Positions 9,397-20,515 of a stretch of 64,000 bases of DNA are shown here, piece after piece. The first letter of the stretch is position 1; each line of letters starts with the position of its first letter. Under the pieces are notes generated by a model. That model was not told where the DNA came from. It saw nothing but the letters and a program-made list of their open reading frames with translations, and did not search any database. Source of the stretch: Serratia entomophila (GTDB taxonomy: Bacteria > Pseudomonadota > Gammaproteobacteria > Enterobacterales > Enterobacteriaceae). The stretch is from NCBI RefSeq assembly GCF_021462285.1, contig NZ_CP082787.1, forward strand, positions 1,364,001 to 1,428,000, written 5' to 3'. The translations under genes were made by a program, and so were the position numbers.

Positions 9397-9798
9397 ATGA
9401 TTTCATTGAAAAAACGCACGCCGTGGTTCGGCTGGCTGCGCCGCTGGGCCAAGGGCATCAAACGCGATATCTATGCGCTGTGGCTGGCCGCCCGCGACCG
9501 GCGCACGCCCTGGTACGCCAAATTGATCGCGCTGCTGGTGGCCGGCTATGCGGTGTCGCCGATCGATCTGATCCCGGATTTCATCCCGGTGTTGGGCTAC
9601 CTGGACGACGTGGTCATCGTGCCGCTGGGCATTATGCTGGCGGTGCGTCTGATCCCCAAACCGCTCATGGCCGAACTGCGCGAAAAGGCGCAAAAGCGCA
9701 TCGACAATCCCACCGGCCGCATGGCGGCGGTGATGATCATTGTGCTGTGGATACTCTGCCTGGTGTTGCTGGCCCGCTATCTGGACCAGCACTGGTAA
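9397..9798 (+). CDS. DUF1232 (YkvA-family) membrane protein
   Basis: 133-residue protein with the DUF1232 core ([29 protein letters not shown]), one further hydrophobic segment, and a strongly hydrophobic C-terminal helix ([20 protein letters not shown]). The family is widespread and has no established biochemical role. It begins two bases after the dmeR stop, so it is probably expressed with the metal regulator; whether it takes part in metal resistance cannot be said. It is convergent with bioA, with a 3-bp gap. Confidence 0.85.
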   Translation: MISLKKRTPWFGWLRRWAKGIKRDIYALWLAARDRRTPWYAKLIALLVAGYAVSPIDLIPDFIPVLGYLDDVVIVPLGIMLAVRLIPKPLMAELREKAQKRIDNPTGRMAAVMIIVLWILCLVLLARYLDQHW

Positions 9799-9801
9799 GG
9801 A

Positions 9802-11076
9802 TCACTGCACCGCGGCGGCCACCGCGCCGGTCAGGCGGCCGAGCTGCTCCGGGGTAATAATGTAGGGCGGCATCAGATAAATCAGCTTGCCGAACGGCCG
9901 GATCCACACGCCGCGTTCAACGAACCCGCGCTGCAGCTGCGCCACGTCCACCGGCTCGCGCATTTCCACCACGCCAATCGCCCCGAGCACCCGCACGTCC
10001 GCCACCTTGGGCAGCGCCGCCAATGGCAACAGCTGCTGTTTCAGCTGGCTCTCGATGGCGCTCACCTGCGACTGCCAGCGGTTTTCCGCCAGCAGCGCCA
10101 GGCTGGCCTCGGCCACCGCGCAGGCCAACGGGTTGCCCATAAAGGTCGGCCCGTGCATAAAGCAGCCGGCTGCGCCGTTGCTGATGATGTCCGCCACGTG
10201 GCGGGTGGTCAGGGTGGCGGACAGCGTCATGTAGCCGCCGGTCAGCGCCTTGCCCAGGCAGAGAATGTCCGGCACCACCCCGGCGTGTTCGCAGGCGAAC
10301 AGCTTGCCGGTGCGGCCGAAGCCGGTGGCAATCTCATCGGCGATCAACAAGACCTGATAACGGTCGCACAGTTCGCGCACCCGCTTGAGGTAAGTCGGGT
10401 GATAAATGCGCATGCCGCCGGCGCCTTGCACTACCGGCTCGAGGATCACCGCCGCCACTTCGCCGGCGTGCTGTTCCAGCAACGCGGCGAACGGCGCGAT
10501 GTCATTTTCGTCCCATTCGTCGTCGAAGCGGCACTGCGGCGCGGTAGCGAACAGGTGCGGCGCCAGGTAGCCCTGATACAGGCTGTGCATCGAGTTGTCC
10601 GGATCGCACACCGACATGGCGCCGAAGGTGTCGCCGTGATAGCCGTGGCGCAGGGTCAGAATGCGTTGCCGCCGTTCACCGCGCGCCTGCCAGTACTGCA
10701 GCGCCATCTTCAATGACACTTCCACCGCCACCGAGCCGGAATCCGCCAGGAACACGCACTGCAGCGCCTCCGGCGTCATCGCCACCAGCCTGCGGCACAG
10801 CGCGATGGCGGCGGGGTGAGTTATGCCGCCGAACATCACGTGCGACATTTTTTCCAGCTGCCGCGTGGCGGCCTGGTTCAGCTGCGGGTGGTTGTAGCCG
10901 TGGATCGCCGCCCACCAGGAGGACATGCCGTCCACCAGCAGCCGGCCGTCGGCCAACTGCAGCTCAACCCCGGCGGCCGATTCGATCGGGTAGCAGGGCA
11001 GCGGGCGGCTCATGGAGGTGTAAGGGTGCCAGATATGGCGCTGGTCGAACGCCAGGTCATCGGGGGTGATAGACAT
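9802..11076 (-). CDS. bioA: BioA, adenosylmethionine-8-amino-7-oxononanoate transaminase
   Basis: 424-residue class-III PLP aminotransferase converting KAPA to DAPA with SAM as amino donor in biotin synthesis. Landmarks are [21 protein letters not shown], the diaminopelargonate signature [20 protein letters not shown] and the PLP lysine in LGKALTGG. Length and N-terminus ([19 protein letters not shown]) match E. coli. I take ATG 11076; upstream in-frame codons would run through the operator into bioB. It is divergent from bioBFCD across the shared bio operator. Confidence 0.96.
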   Translation of the reverse strand: MSITPDDLAFDQRHIWHPYTSMSRPLPCYPIESAAGVELQLADGRLLVDGMSSWWAAIHGYNHPQLNQAATRQLEKMSHVMFGGITHPAAIALCRRLVAMTPEALQCVFLADSGSVAVEVSLKMALQYWQARGERRQRILTLRHGYHGDTFGAMSVCDPDNSMHSLYQGYLAPHLFATAPQCRFDDEWDENDIAPFAALLEQHAGEVAAVILEPVVQGAGGMRIYHPTYLKRVRELCDRYQVLLIADEIATGFGRTGKLFACEHAGVVPDILCLGKALTGGYMTLSATLTTRHVADIISNGAAGCFMHGPTFMGNPLACAVAEASLALLAENRWQSQVSAIESQLKQQLLPLAALPKVADVRVLGAIGVVEMREPVDVAQLQRGFVERGVWIRPFGKLIYLMPPYIITPEQLGRLTGAVAAAVQ

Positions 11077-11078
11077 GC

Positions 11079-11112
11079 TTGTAAACCAATTCGATATCAG
11101 AATGGTTGACAG
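11079..11112. promoter_or_regulatory. BirA (bio) operator
   Basis: TTGTAAACC - 16 nt - GGTTGACAG in the bioA/bioB gap. E. coli bioO is TTGTAAACC - 16 nt - GGTTTACAA, so the left half is identical, the right half is 7/9, and the spacing is identical. BirA-biotinyl-AMP should repress both directions from here. Confidence 0.9.
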
Positions 11113-11161
11113 TATATCCACAATATTTAAACTGGCGACACTTTTTCGTTTTGGAGACGCC

Positions 11162-12202
11162 ATGATGGCCGATCGCATTCACTGGACAGTGGGTCTTGCC
11201 CAGACCCTGTTTGATAAACCCCTGCTTGAGCTGCTGTTCGAAGCGCAAACCGTACACCGCCGGCACTTCGACCCGCGCCAGGTGCAGGTCAGCACGCTGC
11301 TGTCGATCAAGACCGGCGCCTGCCCGGAAGACTGCAAATACTGCCCGCAAAGTTCGCGTTATAAAACCGGCCTGGAGTCGGAGCGCCTGATGCAGGTGGA
11401 ACAGGTGCTGGACTCTGCCCGCAAGGCCAAGGCGGCCGGTTCGACCCGCTTCTGCATGGGGGCGGCGTGGAAGAACCCGCACGAGCGCGACATGCCTTAT
11501 CTGCAGCAGATGGTGCAGGGGGTGAAGGCGATGGGCATGGAAACCTGCATGACGCTGGGCACGCTTGACGGCACCCAGGCCGAGCTGCTGGCGGAGGCCG
11601 GGCTGGATTATTACAACCACAACCTCGACACCTCGCCGGAATTCTACGGCAACATCATCACCACCCGCAGCTACCAGGAGCGCCTGGATACGCTGGACAA
11701 GGTGCGCGGCGCCGGCATTAAAGTCTGTTCCGGCGGCATCGTCGGGTTGGGCGAAACGGTGCGCGACCGCGCCGGGCTGCTGGTTCAGTTGGCCAACCTG
11801 CCTAAGCCGCCGGAGAGCGTGCCGATCAACATGCTGGTGAAGGTCAAAGGCACTCCGCTGGCGGATAACGAAGACGTCGACCCGTTCGATTTTATCCGCA
11901 CCATCGCGGTGGCGCGCATCATGATGCCGGCCTCTTACGTGCGCCTCTCCGCCGGCCGCGAACAAATGAACGAGCAGACCCAGGCGATGTGCTTTATGGC
12001 CGGCGCCAACTCTATCTTCTACGGCTGCAAATTGCTGACCACGCCGAACCCGGAAGAGGACAAGGATCTGCAGCTGTTCCGCAAGCTGGGGCTGAACCCG
12101 CAGCAGAGCGAAACCGAGCACGGCGACAATCAGCAGCAGCAGGTGCTGGCTGAGCAACTGCTGCGCGCCGATACCGCCGAGTTTTACAACGCGGCGCTGT
12201 GA
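11162..12202 (+). CDS. bioB: BioB, biotin synthase
   Basis: 346-residue radical-SAM enzyme inserting sulfur into dethiobiotin. The CxxxCxxC cluster motif CPEDCKYC is present, as are the cysteines ligating the second [2Fe-2S] cluster ([26 protein letters not shown]) and the conserved Arg in [15 protein letters not shown] lies five bases before the first of two adjacent ATGs (11162, 11165). It is the first gene of bioBFCD; its TGA shares one base with the bioF ATG. The operator overlaps the promoter region. Confidence 0.96.
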   Translation: MMADRIHWTVGLAQTLFDKPLLELLFEAQTVHRRHFDPRQVQVSTLLSIKTGACPEDCKYCPQSSRYKTGLESERLMQVEQVLDSARKAKAAGSTRFCMGAAWKNPHERDMPYLQQMVQGVKAMGMETCMTLGTLDGTQAELLAEAGLDYYNHNLDTSPEFYGNIITTRSYQERLDTLDKVRGAGIKVCSGGIVGLGETVRDRAGLLVQLANLPKPPESVPINMLVKVKGTPLADNEDVDPFDFIRTIAVARIMMPASYVRLSAGREQMNEQTQAMCFMAGANSIFYGCKLLTTPNPEEDKDLQLFRKLGLNPQQSETEHGDNQQQQVLAEQLLRADTAEFYNAAL

Positions 12203-13353
12203 TGAGCTGGCAACTGCGTATTGAACAGGCGCTGGAAGAGCGGCGGCAGAGCGCGGCTTACCGTCGTCGGCAGGTGAATGAAGGCGGCAACGGCCGCCAC
12301 ATTCAGTTGGGCGACGAGCGCTATCTGAATTTTTCCGGCAACGACTATCTGGGGTTGAGCCAGGATGCGCAGGTGATCGCCGCCTGGCAGCAGGGCGCGC
12401 AGCGGTATGGCGTCGGCAGTGGCGGATCCGGCCACGTTACCGGCTTTAGTGCGGCGCATCAGGCGCTGGAGCAACGGCTGGCGGCGTGGCTCGGTTACCC
12501 GCGCGCGCTGCTGTTCATTTCCGGCTATGCCGCCAATCAGGCGCTGCTGGCGGCCCTGATGCAGGCGGACGATCGCATTTTGGCCGATCGTCTCAGCCAC
12601 GCCTCATTTTTGGAGGCGGCCGCTCAGTCGCCGGCCCAGCTGCGGCGTTTTCGCCACAATCAGCCGCAGGCGCTGGCGAGCCTGTTGGCCAAGCCTTGTG
12701 CGGGGCAGCGGCTGGCGGTGACCGAAGGGGTGTTCAGCATGGACGGCGACAGCGCGCCGTTGGCGGAGCTGCATCGCCTGACCCGCGCGGCGGGGGCCTG
12801 GCTGATGGTTGACGATGCGCACGGCATTGGCGTGCGCGGCGAGCAGGGGCGCGGCAGCTGCTGGCAGCAGGGCGTGCGGCCCGAGCTGCTGGTGGCGACC
12901 TTCGGTAAGGCGTTTGGCGTCAGCGGCGCGGCGGTACTGTGCGACGAACCGACCGCCGAATACCTGCTGCAGTTCGCCCGCCATTTGATTTACAGCACCG
13001 CGATGCCGCCGGCGCAGGCCTGCGCATTGCAGGCGGCGCTGCTGCGCATTCAGCAGGGCGATGAACTGCGTGCCCGGCTGCAGGACAATATTCGCCGCTT
13101 TCGCCAAGGGGCGGCGCAGCTGTCGCTGGCGCTGACGGCGTCCGACACCGCCATTCAGCCGCTGCTGGTGGGGGATAACCTGCGCACGCTCGATCTTGCG
13201 CAGCGCTTGCGCGAACGGGGCCTGTGGGTAAGCGCTATTCGCCCGCCAACGGTGCCGCCGGGCGGCGCCCGTCTGCGCATTACCCTGACGGCGGCGCATC
13301 AGCCGCAGGATATCGATCGCCTGCTGGAGGCTCTGCATGACGTCAGTCTTTGA
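12202..13353 (+). CDS. bioF: BioF, 8-amino-7-oxononanoate synthase
   Basis: 383-residue alpha-oxoamine synthase joining pimeloyl-ACP and alanine with loss of CO2. The PLP lysine is in [10 protein letters not shown]. Other motifs are [33 protein letters not shown] and VDDAHGIG. It starts with the ATG that overlaps the bioB stop codon (TGATG), in the E. coli manner, and overlaps bioC by 17 bp at its end. An in-frame GTG one codon earlier is an unlikely start. Confidence 0.95.
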   Translation: MSWQLRIEQALEERRQSAAYRRRQVNEGGNGRHIQLGDERYLNFSGNDYLGLSQDAQVIAAWQQGAQRYGVGSGGSGHVTGFSAAHQALEQRLAAWLGYPRALLFISGYAANQALLAALMQADDRILADRLSHASFLEAAAQSPAQLRRFRHNQPQALASLLAKPCAGQRLAVTEGVFSMDGDSAPLAELHRLTRAAGAWLMVDDAHGIGVRGEQGRGSCWQQGVRPELLVATFGKAFGVSGAAVLCDEPTAEYLLQFARHLIYSTAMPPAQACALQAALLRIQQGDELRARLQDNIRRFRQGAAQLSLALTASDTAIQPLLVGDNLRTLDLAQRLRERGLWVSAIRPPTVPPGGARLRITLTAAHQPQDIDRLLEALHDVSL

Positions 13354-14104
13354 ACCGGTGAACAAACAGGCGGTGGCCTCGGCCTTCAGCCGGGCGGCGA
13401 ACGGCTACGACGCGGCGGCGGCGCTGCAGCGTGATGTTGGTGAGCGCTTGCTGGGGCTCGGCCGGGAACACCCGGGCGAGCAACTGCTGGACGCCGGCTG
13501 CGGCACCGGCTATTTCAGCCGCCGCTGGCGCGAGTTGGGCAAGCAGGTTACCGCGCTGGATCTGGCGCCGGGCATGTTGGCGTTCGCTCGTCAGCAGCAG
13601 GCGGCGGACCATTACCTGCTGGGGGATATCGAGCAGGTGCCGCTGCCTGCGGCGGCGATGGACATCTGTTTCAGCAGCCTGGTGGTGCAGTGGTGCAGTT
13701 CCCTGCCCGCTGCGCTGGCGGAGCTGTATCGGGTAACGCGCCCGGGCGGCGTGATTTTGTTCTCCACGCTGGCGCAGGGTTCGCTGCATGAGCTGGGCGA
13801 TGCCTGGCAACAGGTGGACGGCGAGCGCCACGTGAATGATTTTCTGCCGCCGGCGGCCGTCAGCGCCGCCTGCGCCGGTTACCGGCACCGCCTCGAGGCG
13901 GAGTGGCGAACGCTGAGCTACCCGGACGTGATGACGTTAATGCGCTCGCTGAAGGGGATCGGCGCCACCCATCTGCATCAGGGGCGCGAAGGCGGGCTGA
14001 TGTCGCGCCGGCGGCTGGCTGCGCTGCAGGCGGCCTATCCGCGCCGGCAGGGGCAGTTTCCGCTCAGCTATCATCTGGTTTATGGAGTGATTTATCGTGA
14101 TTAA
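13337..14104 (+). CDS. bioC: BioC, malonyl-ACP O-methyltransferase
   Basis: 255-residue class-I SAM methyltransferase that methylates malonyl-ACP, starting pimeloyl synthesis. The SAM-binding motif [13 protein letters not shown] is near residue 51, followed by the acidic ALDLAPGML and ARPGG-like post-motif region ([13 protein letters not shown]). Length fits the family (about 251). It overlaps bioF by 17 bp and bioD by 8 bp, within bioBFCD. No bioH is visible in the window. Confidence 0.94.
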   Translation: MTSVFEPVNKQAVASAFSRAANGYDAAAALQRDVGERLLGLGREHPGEQLLDAGCGTGYFSRRWRELGKQVTALDLAPGMLAFARQQQAADHYLLGDIEQVPLPAAAMDICFSSLVVQWCSSLPAALAELYRVTRPGGVILFSTLAQGSLHELGDAWQQVDGERHVNDFLPPAAVSAACAGYRHRLEAEWRTLSYPDVMTLMRSLKGIGATHLHQGREGGLMSRRRLAALQAAYPRRQGQFPLSYHLVYGVIYRD

Positions 14105-14771
14105 ACGTTGGTTTGTGACCGGCACCGACACTGAAGTGGGGAAAACCGTGGCCAGCAGCGCGCTGCTGCAGGCGGCCAACCTGGCCGGTTACCGCAGCGC
14201 CGGCTACAAACCGGTAGCCTCCGGCAGCGAGATGACCGCCGAGGGATTGCGCAACGGCGACGCGCTGGCGCTGCAGGCCAACAGCGGGGTGGCGCTGCGC
14301 TACGACGAAGTGAATCCTTACGTTTTTGCCGAACCGACCTCGCCGCACATCGTCAGCGCCGATCGGGGCATCCCCATCGAACCGGCGCGGCTTTCCGCCG
14401 GTTTACGCCGGTTGGAACAGCGGGCGGACTGGCTGTTGGTTGAGGGCGCCGGCGGGTGGTTCACGCCGCTGTCGGAGCAGTACAGCTTCGCCGACTGGGT
14501 GCAGCAGGAACAGCTGCCGGTGATCCTGGTGGTGGGCGTCAAGCTGGGCTGCATCAACCATGCGTTGCTGACCGCGCTGGCGATCCAGCAGGCGGGCCTG
14601 CCGCTGGCGGGCTGGATCGCCAACGACGTCACCGCGCCGGGCAAGCGGCATGCGGAATATCTGGCTACGCTGCGCCGCCTGCTGCCGGCGCCGCTACTGG
14701 GCGAGATCCCGCATTTGCCGGAGGCGGAACGCCAGCCGCTGGGGCGGTATCTGGATCTCAGCCTGCTGTAA
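14097..14771 (+). CDS. bioD: BioD, dethiobiotin synthetase
   Basis: 224-residue P-loop enzyme that carboxylates DAPA to dethiobiotin using ATP and CO2. The P-loop is GTDTEVGKTVAS at the N-terminus, with the substrate motifs KPVASGSE and VEGAGGWFTPL. The start is a GTG at 14097 with GGAGTG upstream; it lies inside the bioC end. It is the last gene of bioBFCD and is followed by a strong hairpin. Confidence 0.95.
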   Translation: MIKRWFVTGTDTEVGKTVASSALLQAANLAGYRSAGYKPVASGSEMTAEGLRNGDALALQANSGVALRYDEVNPYVFAEPTSPHIVSADRGIPIEPARLSAGLRRLEQRADWLLVEGAGGWFTPLSEQYSFADWVQQEQLPVILVVGVKLGCINHALLTALAIQQAGLPLAGWIANDVTAPGKRHAEYLATLRRLLPAPLLGEIPHLPEAERQPLGRYLDLSLL

Positions 14772-14773
14772 CC

Positions 14774-14803
14774 GCATGGGGGAAGCCGGGCCTCCCCCCA
14801 TGC
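14774..14803. terminator. Terminator between bioD and the urtE-like gene
   Basis: Long hairpin GCATGGGGGA / TCCCCCCATGC with a 9-nt loop in the 39-bp gap between convergent genes; it probably serves both directions, although no long T-run follows. Confidence 0.65.
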
Positions 14804-14810
14804 ACCTTCC

Positions 14811-15521
14811 TTATATCGCCAGATAGGCATCTATCAATTCCTCGTCCAGCTGTTCCAGCGGGCCGTGCGCCACGTCGCGCCCGTTGTCCATCAGGCAAAA
14901 GCGATCCGCCACTCGCCGCACGAACGGCAGCTTGTGCTCCACGAGCAGGATAGTCATGCCCAACTCGCGGTTGAGCTTGCGGATCGCGCTGCCGATGTCT
15001 GCGGCGATGGAGGGCTGCACCCCCGCCGTCGGCTCGTCGAGGATCAACAGCTCCGGCTCCAGCACCAGCGCGCGGCCGATCGCCAGCCGCTGCTGCTCTC
15101 CGTCGCACAAATCGCCGGCGCGGCGGCCGCGCATCTCGCGCAGGCTGGGGAACAGGCTGTAAATCAGCGGCGGGATGCGGCGCGTTTTATCGCGGCCGGC
15201 CATTAACGCCACCTGCAGATTTTCTTCCACGCTCAGCTGCGAAAATATCTGCCGCCCCTGCGGCACATAGCTGATGCCCAGCGCCGTGCGGGTTTCCACC
15301 GGCTGTTGCAACAGGTTTTGCGGCGGCTCATTGGCCAGTTGCCAGGTCATGCTGCCGCTGACCACCGGCAGGTGGCCCATGATGCAGTTGACCAGCGTGG
15401 TCTTGCCTACGCCGTTGCGGCCGATCAGCACGGTGCACTGGCCGCGCGGCAGCTCCAGGTTGATATCCCACAGGGTGTGGTTTTGCCCGTAAAATTGGTT
15501 TACTGACCTCAAACTTAACAT
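14811..15521 (-). CDS. urtE: Orphan UrtE-like ABC ATPase with altered signature
   Basis: 236 residues, resembling UrtE, the second ATPase of the urea importer UrtABCDE. Walker A is normal (GRNGVGKTT, residues ~34-42), Walker B is LLILDEP, and the switch is VEH. The ABC signature, normally LSGGQ, reads LCDGE (near residue 138), and the family's EGIQPS is AGVQPS. A good ribosome site (GAGGAG) precedes the ATG. None of urtA, urtB, urtC, urtD or urease lies beside it: bioD is on one side and a 1.08-kb gene-free stretch on the other. It is most simply a remnant of a lost transporter operon, but a role with a distant permease is possible. Confidence 0.8.
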   Translation of the reverse strand: MLSLRSVNQFYGQNHTLWDINLELPRGQCTVLIGRNGVGKTTLVNCIMGHLPVVSGSMTWQLANEPPQNLLQQPVETRTALGISYVPQGRQIFSQLSVEENLQVALMAGRDKTRRIPPLIYSLFPSLREMRGRRAGDLCDGEQQRLAIGRALVLEPELLILDEPTAGVQPSIAADIGSAIRKLNRELGMTILLVEHKLPFVRRVADRFCLMDNGRDVAHGPLEQLDEELIDAYLAI

Positions 15522-16147
15522 CCGGCATTCTCCTCAAAGACCCGTATTCACTCGTGGATAGGCGCCCGACAGGCAGACGATCGAGCCTCAGCATCCCTGT
15601 GTTAATCCACTTCCCGTTACTGCGCCGCGTTAGCGGTTTATTTCCCGAGTGTCTTAAAGTCCCGAATAAAATGCCGCTCTGATGGCCTGAATGGAACCGG
15701 TCAGCAGCAGAATATACAGGTCAAAATGGCAGTTACCGGCGATTTATTCACGCTCTTGCGCCATATGGCAGTATTGCAACTCCCAGGCCAACTTTTTCCA
15801 ACGGCGAAAAGCGGCGTTTGTTATTGCGGTGTTAACCGATTTTCAGGCGGGCGCGAGCCTGGCGGCGGAGAGCGAAATTCTGGGGAAAGTTAACGCGGAC
15901 ACTTTTTGCACTCTTCCGGTGCCGATGAGCGGGGTTATGGTGCAAACCCTTTCGCCGTTTGCGGCGAGATGACGAGCAGGTTGCCGGGAATGTGTCGAAT
16001 GCCATTTTGGCAATGGGGATTTTTAGCATTAATCGGCATAAACAAAGCGATATTTTTATGAAAAAATAACTAAAAAAGCCGTTTAGGCGCCAGGAAAAGG
16101 CGAAAAGCGTTCTTTCTGCAACTCCCGTCAGGGGCGGGGCGGTGAGA

Positions 16148-16172
16148 GTTATCCACTATTCCTGTGGATAAC
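16148..16172. promoter_or_regulatory. Inverted repeat with DnaA box upstream of uvrB
   Basis: Perfect inverted repeat GTTATCCAC - 7 nt - GTGGATAAC. The right arm with its flanking base reads TTATCCACA on the minus strand, the consensus DnaA box; the left arm is TTATCCACT. A DnaA site is known in the E. coli uvrB control region. It lies about 430 bp before uvrB. Confidence 0.7.
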
Positions 16173-16475
16173 CTTGTGCATTAGATTTAGAAAAGCGGCG
16201 TAAAGCGAGAGCGGACGCGGGTTCTGTGCGCTTTGTCCGCATTCTCGTCTTTTTATTAAATTCATTAAATATCAATGTTTTATTTAAAATCAAGCCACCA
16301 GTGCATTGAGCTGGTTTCTATGTATGATTTTTCGCCGCAGTGCTATCAATAAGTTAATTTGTGGCGTGTTCTGGGGATAAATCTGTTATTGACAATAAAA
16401 ATGTCATGGCTCTGTCACGCTTAAGGTGCATCTCCGCCCTGCGGCATGCGCTAAAGGCGACGAATCAGCTTGAAG

Positions 16476-16491
16476 CTGGTTTTATATCCAG
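16476..16491. promoter_or_regulatory. LexA (SOS) box of uvrB
   Basis: CTGG - TTTTATAT - CCAG, a near-consensus LexA site (CTGT-N8-ACAG). The right side, TATCCAGTAT, matches the E. coli uvrB SOS box. It lies between the -35 (TTGAAG) and -10 (TATCAT) elements, where LexA would block transcription. Confidence 0.75.
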
Positions 16492-16603
16492 TATCATAAG
16501 CACTGGCGCAAATCGCCACCGCTTTCCATAATTAGGGGCCATTCGCTGCACATCAGCCGGGTGGCCGCCTGAGCGCGCGCATCTCCACAGGGTAGCCGAG
16601 CCA

Positions 16604-18619
<2,016 letters not shown>

Positions 18620-18732
18620 GGCGCAGGGGCAGCGGATGTCGTTTCAGGAAGGTTAGCCCTATAAATCTCTTGTCGCACCCGGCAAAGCTGATTATGGTGT
18701 GCGGCCTATTTTGACCAGGATGAGCATTGATC

Positions 18733-18990
18733 ATGACCGAACACCAGTCCAAAGACCCGCTGCACGGCGTTACGCTGGAACAACTGTTGAACAAGCTGGT
18801 GGAGCAGTACGGCTGGTCCGGGCTGGCCGAACGCATTCGCATCAACTGTTTCAGCAGCGATCCGAGCATCAAGTCCAGCCTGAAGTTTTTGCGCCGCACG
18901 CCCTGGGCGCGCAAGCAGGTGGAAGATCTGTATATCGATATGCTCAGCCGCGCCGCCAGCGATAACCCCTGGCTGCGCGGGCGCGATTGA
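18733..18990 (+). CDS. VF530-family (DUF2132) small protein
   Basis: 85-residue VF530-family protein recognised by [19 protein letters not shown] and the C-terminal [15 protein letters not shown]. The family is small, helical and suspected of binding DNA; its function is not established. I use the ATG at 18733; a TTG two codons upstream has a better-spaced AGGA and may be the true start. It lies 113 bp after uvrB on the same strand and converges with ybhK. Confidence 0.85.
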   Translation: MTEHQSKDPLHGVTLEQLLNKLVEQYGWSGLAERIRINCFSSDPSIKSSLKFLRRTPWARKQVEDLYIDMLSRAASDNPWLRGRD

Positions 18991-19005
18991 GATAATGCGG
19001 ATGTG

Positions 19006-19923
19006 TCAGGCGCGGGCGGCGAGCTCCACCAGCGCCTGATCCAGCGCCTGGCGCAGCAGCTGGCGGTCGTGACGGTACCGGATATCGCTGGCTTCCAGCG
19101 GCTGTTGAATCACCACCCGATCCTGCACTTCACTGGCGTCTACGCCCGGGCCGACGATCACCGCATCGATCATCTGGCGGCCGATTTTCTCTTCCATCAG
19201 CACCAGCTTGTCTTTCAGCGACAACGCCGCGGCGGCCACGCTCAGCTCGCGGCCCAGGTTACCGATATAAATCATATTGGCGCTGCTGCGGCGCAGGGCC
19301 TGGGTGAGGTCATCCAGCAATAACAGCGGCATCAGGCTGGTCAGGAAGCTGCCCGGCCCGATCAGGATCACGTCCGCCTGGGCGATGGCGTCCAGCGCCT
19401 CACGCGTGGCGCTGACGGGCGGCGACAGCATCAGCTCCTGCGGCATATCGGTCAGCTGATCGACGTTGACCTCGCCGTAGATATGGTTGCCTTCGTGATC
19501 GTGCGCCATCAGGTCTACCGGCTGCTCGGACATTGGGATCAGGGCGGCGTCCACTTTCAGCAGGCTGCGCACCAGATTGATCGCCTCCAGCGGCCGCACG
19601 CTGAGATGATCCAGCGCTTTCAGCATCAGGTTGCCGAGGTTGTGGCCAGAGAGCTCGCCGTTGCCGCTGAAGCGGTATTCGAACATCGCCGAGGCGACGC
19701 TCGGCTCGGTGATCAGCTGATTGAGGCAGTTGCGGGTATCGCCCCAGGCAATGCCGCCTTCCGAACGGCGTATGCGGCCAGTGGAACCGCCGTTGTCGGT
19801 GGTGGTGACGATGCCGGTTAAGCGGGATCCTAAAGACGACAGGGCTGACATTACGCGGCCAAGGCCATGGCCGCCGCCTAATGCCACCACTCTATCGAGA
19901 TCGGCCAGGGTACGATTACGCAT
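19006..19923 (-). CDS. ybhK: YbhK, YvcK/CofD-like protein
   Basis: 305-residue member of the YvcK/CofD family, closely matching E. coli YbhK. The nucleotide-binding start [13 protein letters not shown] and the segments [14 protein letters not shown] and [10 protein letters not shown] are intact. In Bacillus, YvcK binds UDP-GlcNAc and is needed for gluconeogenic growth and cell shape; the enterobacterial role is unproven. The start is at [11 protein letters not shown] (19923), preceded by AAGGA. Upstream lies a palindromic repeat, then the moa leader. Confidence 0.92.
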   Translation of the reverse strand: MRNRTLADLDRVVALGGGHGLGRVMSALSSLGSRLTGIVTTTDNGGSTGRIRRSEGGIAWGDTRNCLNQLITEPSVASAMFEYRFSGNGELSGHNLGNLMLKALDHLSVRPLEAINLVRSLLKVDAALIPMSEQPVDLMAHDHEGNHIYGEVNVDQLTDMPQELMLSPPVSATREALDAIAQADVILIGPGSFLTSLMPLLLLDDLTQALRRSSANMIYIGNLGRELSVAAAALSLKDKLVLMEEKIGRQMIDAVIVGPGVDASEVQDRVVIQQPLEASDIRYRHDRQLLRQALDQALVELAARA

Positions 19924-19984
19924 AAATTTCCTTACAAAGGGGCTGAACTGCCCGCATAAAGTAGCGGATCCGGCGTAAAAACGC

Positions 19985-20188
19985 GATATACCCGTCATAC
20001 TTGAGGTTGCCTCCGTGTTGGCGGCATTCAGTGACGTGGCCCGTCCATGGGCCACGCCCCTTCAGGGCCGCTGCAAGCAGCGTTCAAACCTGCTCCCGGC
20101 AGATTTGTCACCCCAGTCACAGACTTGAGTAAGCGCCTGCACATTCCCGCTCTTGCCGTCGGCAGGCAACGCCAATTATTTAGGGTAA
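19985..20188. repeat. Palindromic intergenic repeat, copy 1 (long form)
   Basis: About 200 bp beginning GATATACCCGTCATACTTGA and ending GCCAATTATTTAGGGTA, with the inner block CACCCCAGTCACAGACTTGA GTAAGC (split at position 20). It shares the CCCAGTCAC..AAGTAAGC core with copy 2 (24143) and the GTCATACTTGA edge with copy 3 (63376). It lies in the ybhK/moaA gap and contains an extra internal palindrome (GTGGCCCGTCCATGGGCCAC). No coding potential is apparent. Confidence 0.65.
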
Positions 20189-20274
20189 AAAGAGCGTCAT
20201 TTGCGTGATTCTGGTCAATGCGTCTGCGCAGCCGGCGTTTATTATGGTTTAGCAGCATGCGCGGCACGTAAAAA

Positions 20275-20298
20275 CGCTGTATACACAATTATATAGCG
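20275..20298. promoter_or_regulatory. ModE-type operator upstream of moaA
   Basis: CGCTGTAT - 8 nt - ATATAGCG, the same 8-8-8 geometry as the modA operator at 2871 and palindromic at 7 of 8 positions. It sits just before a promoter (TTGGCT at 20309, TAGAAT at 20333). In E. coli ModE activates moaA from such a site. Confidence 0.75.
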
Positions 20299-20383
20299 AA
20301 ATTCCGCGTTGGCTATCGCCGGTGTTTAGCGCTAGAATTCTGCTGAAAACCACGGTTTCGTTCCGGCTACTCCGGCAGCGGGG

Positions 20384-20512
20384 ATTGAAACCAAAACTCC
20401 TAGCCCCTGGGCCTACGTCGTTCTCGCAGAACGATATGGCGCTTGGGCCGTGGCGAAGTCAGCCACCAGGGCGCAGAGTGGAAACGCTCGCGCCTCCCGA
20501 CTTTGGAAAGGT
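20384..20512 (+). ncRNA. Moco (MOCO RNA motif) riboswitch in the moaA leader
   Basis: The leader contains the conserved segments CCTAGCCCCTGGGCC, CCGTGGCGAAGTCAGCCACC, AGGGCGCAGAGTGGAAACGC and GCGCCTCCCGACTTTGGAAAG, in the order of the E. coli moaA MOCO motif. The element runs into the moaA ribosome site (GGAAAGG), so cofactor binding probably limits moa translation. Boundaries are approximate. Confidence 0.85.
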
Positions 20513-20515
20513 GTT

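Larger units (their letters stand above)
15522..16603. other. 1.08-kb gene-free stretch ahead of uvrB
   Basis: I see no credible coding sequence here; the longest open frames lack ribosome sites and family resemblance. The right part (about 16140-16600) holds the uvrB control region: an inverted DnaA-box pair, a LexA-like box and a promoter (TTGAAG at 16470, TATCAT at 16492, 16-bp spacer). The left part (15522-16100) is featureless and could be a decayed remnant of genes once upstream of urtE. Confidence 0.6.

Noticed and set aside
15691..15972. 93-codon plus-strand open frame in the gap upstream of uvrB
   Set aside because: No convincing ribosome site, no recognisable domain, and composition unlike neighbouring genes; treated as intergenic.
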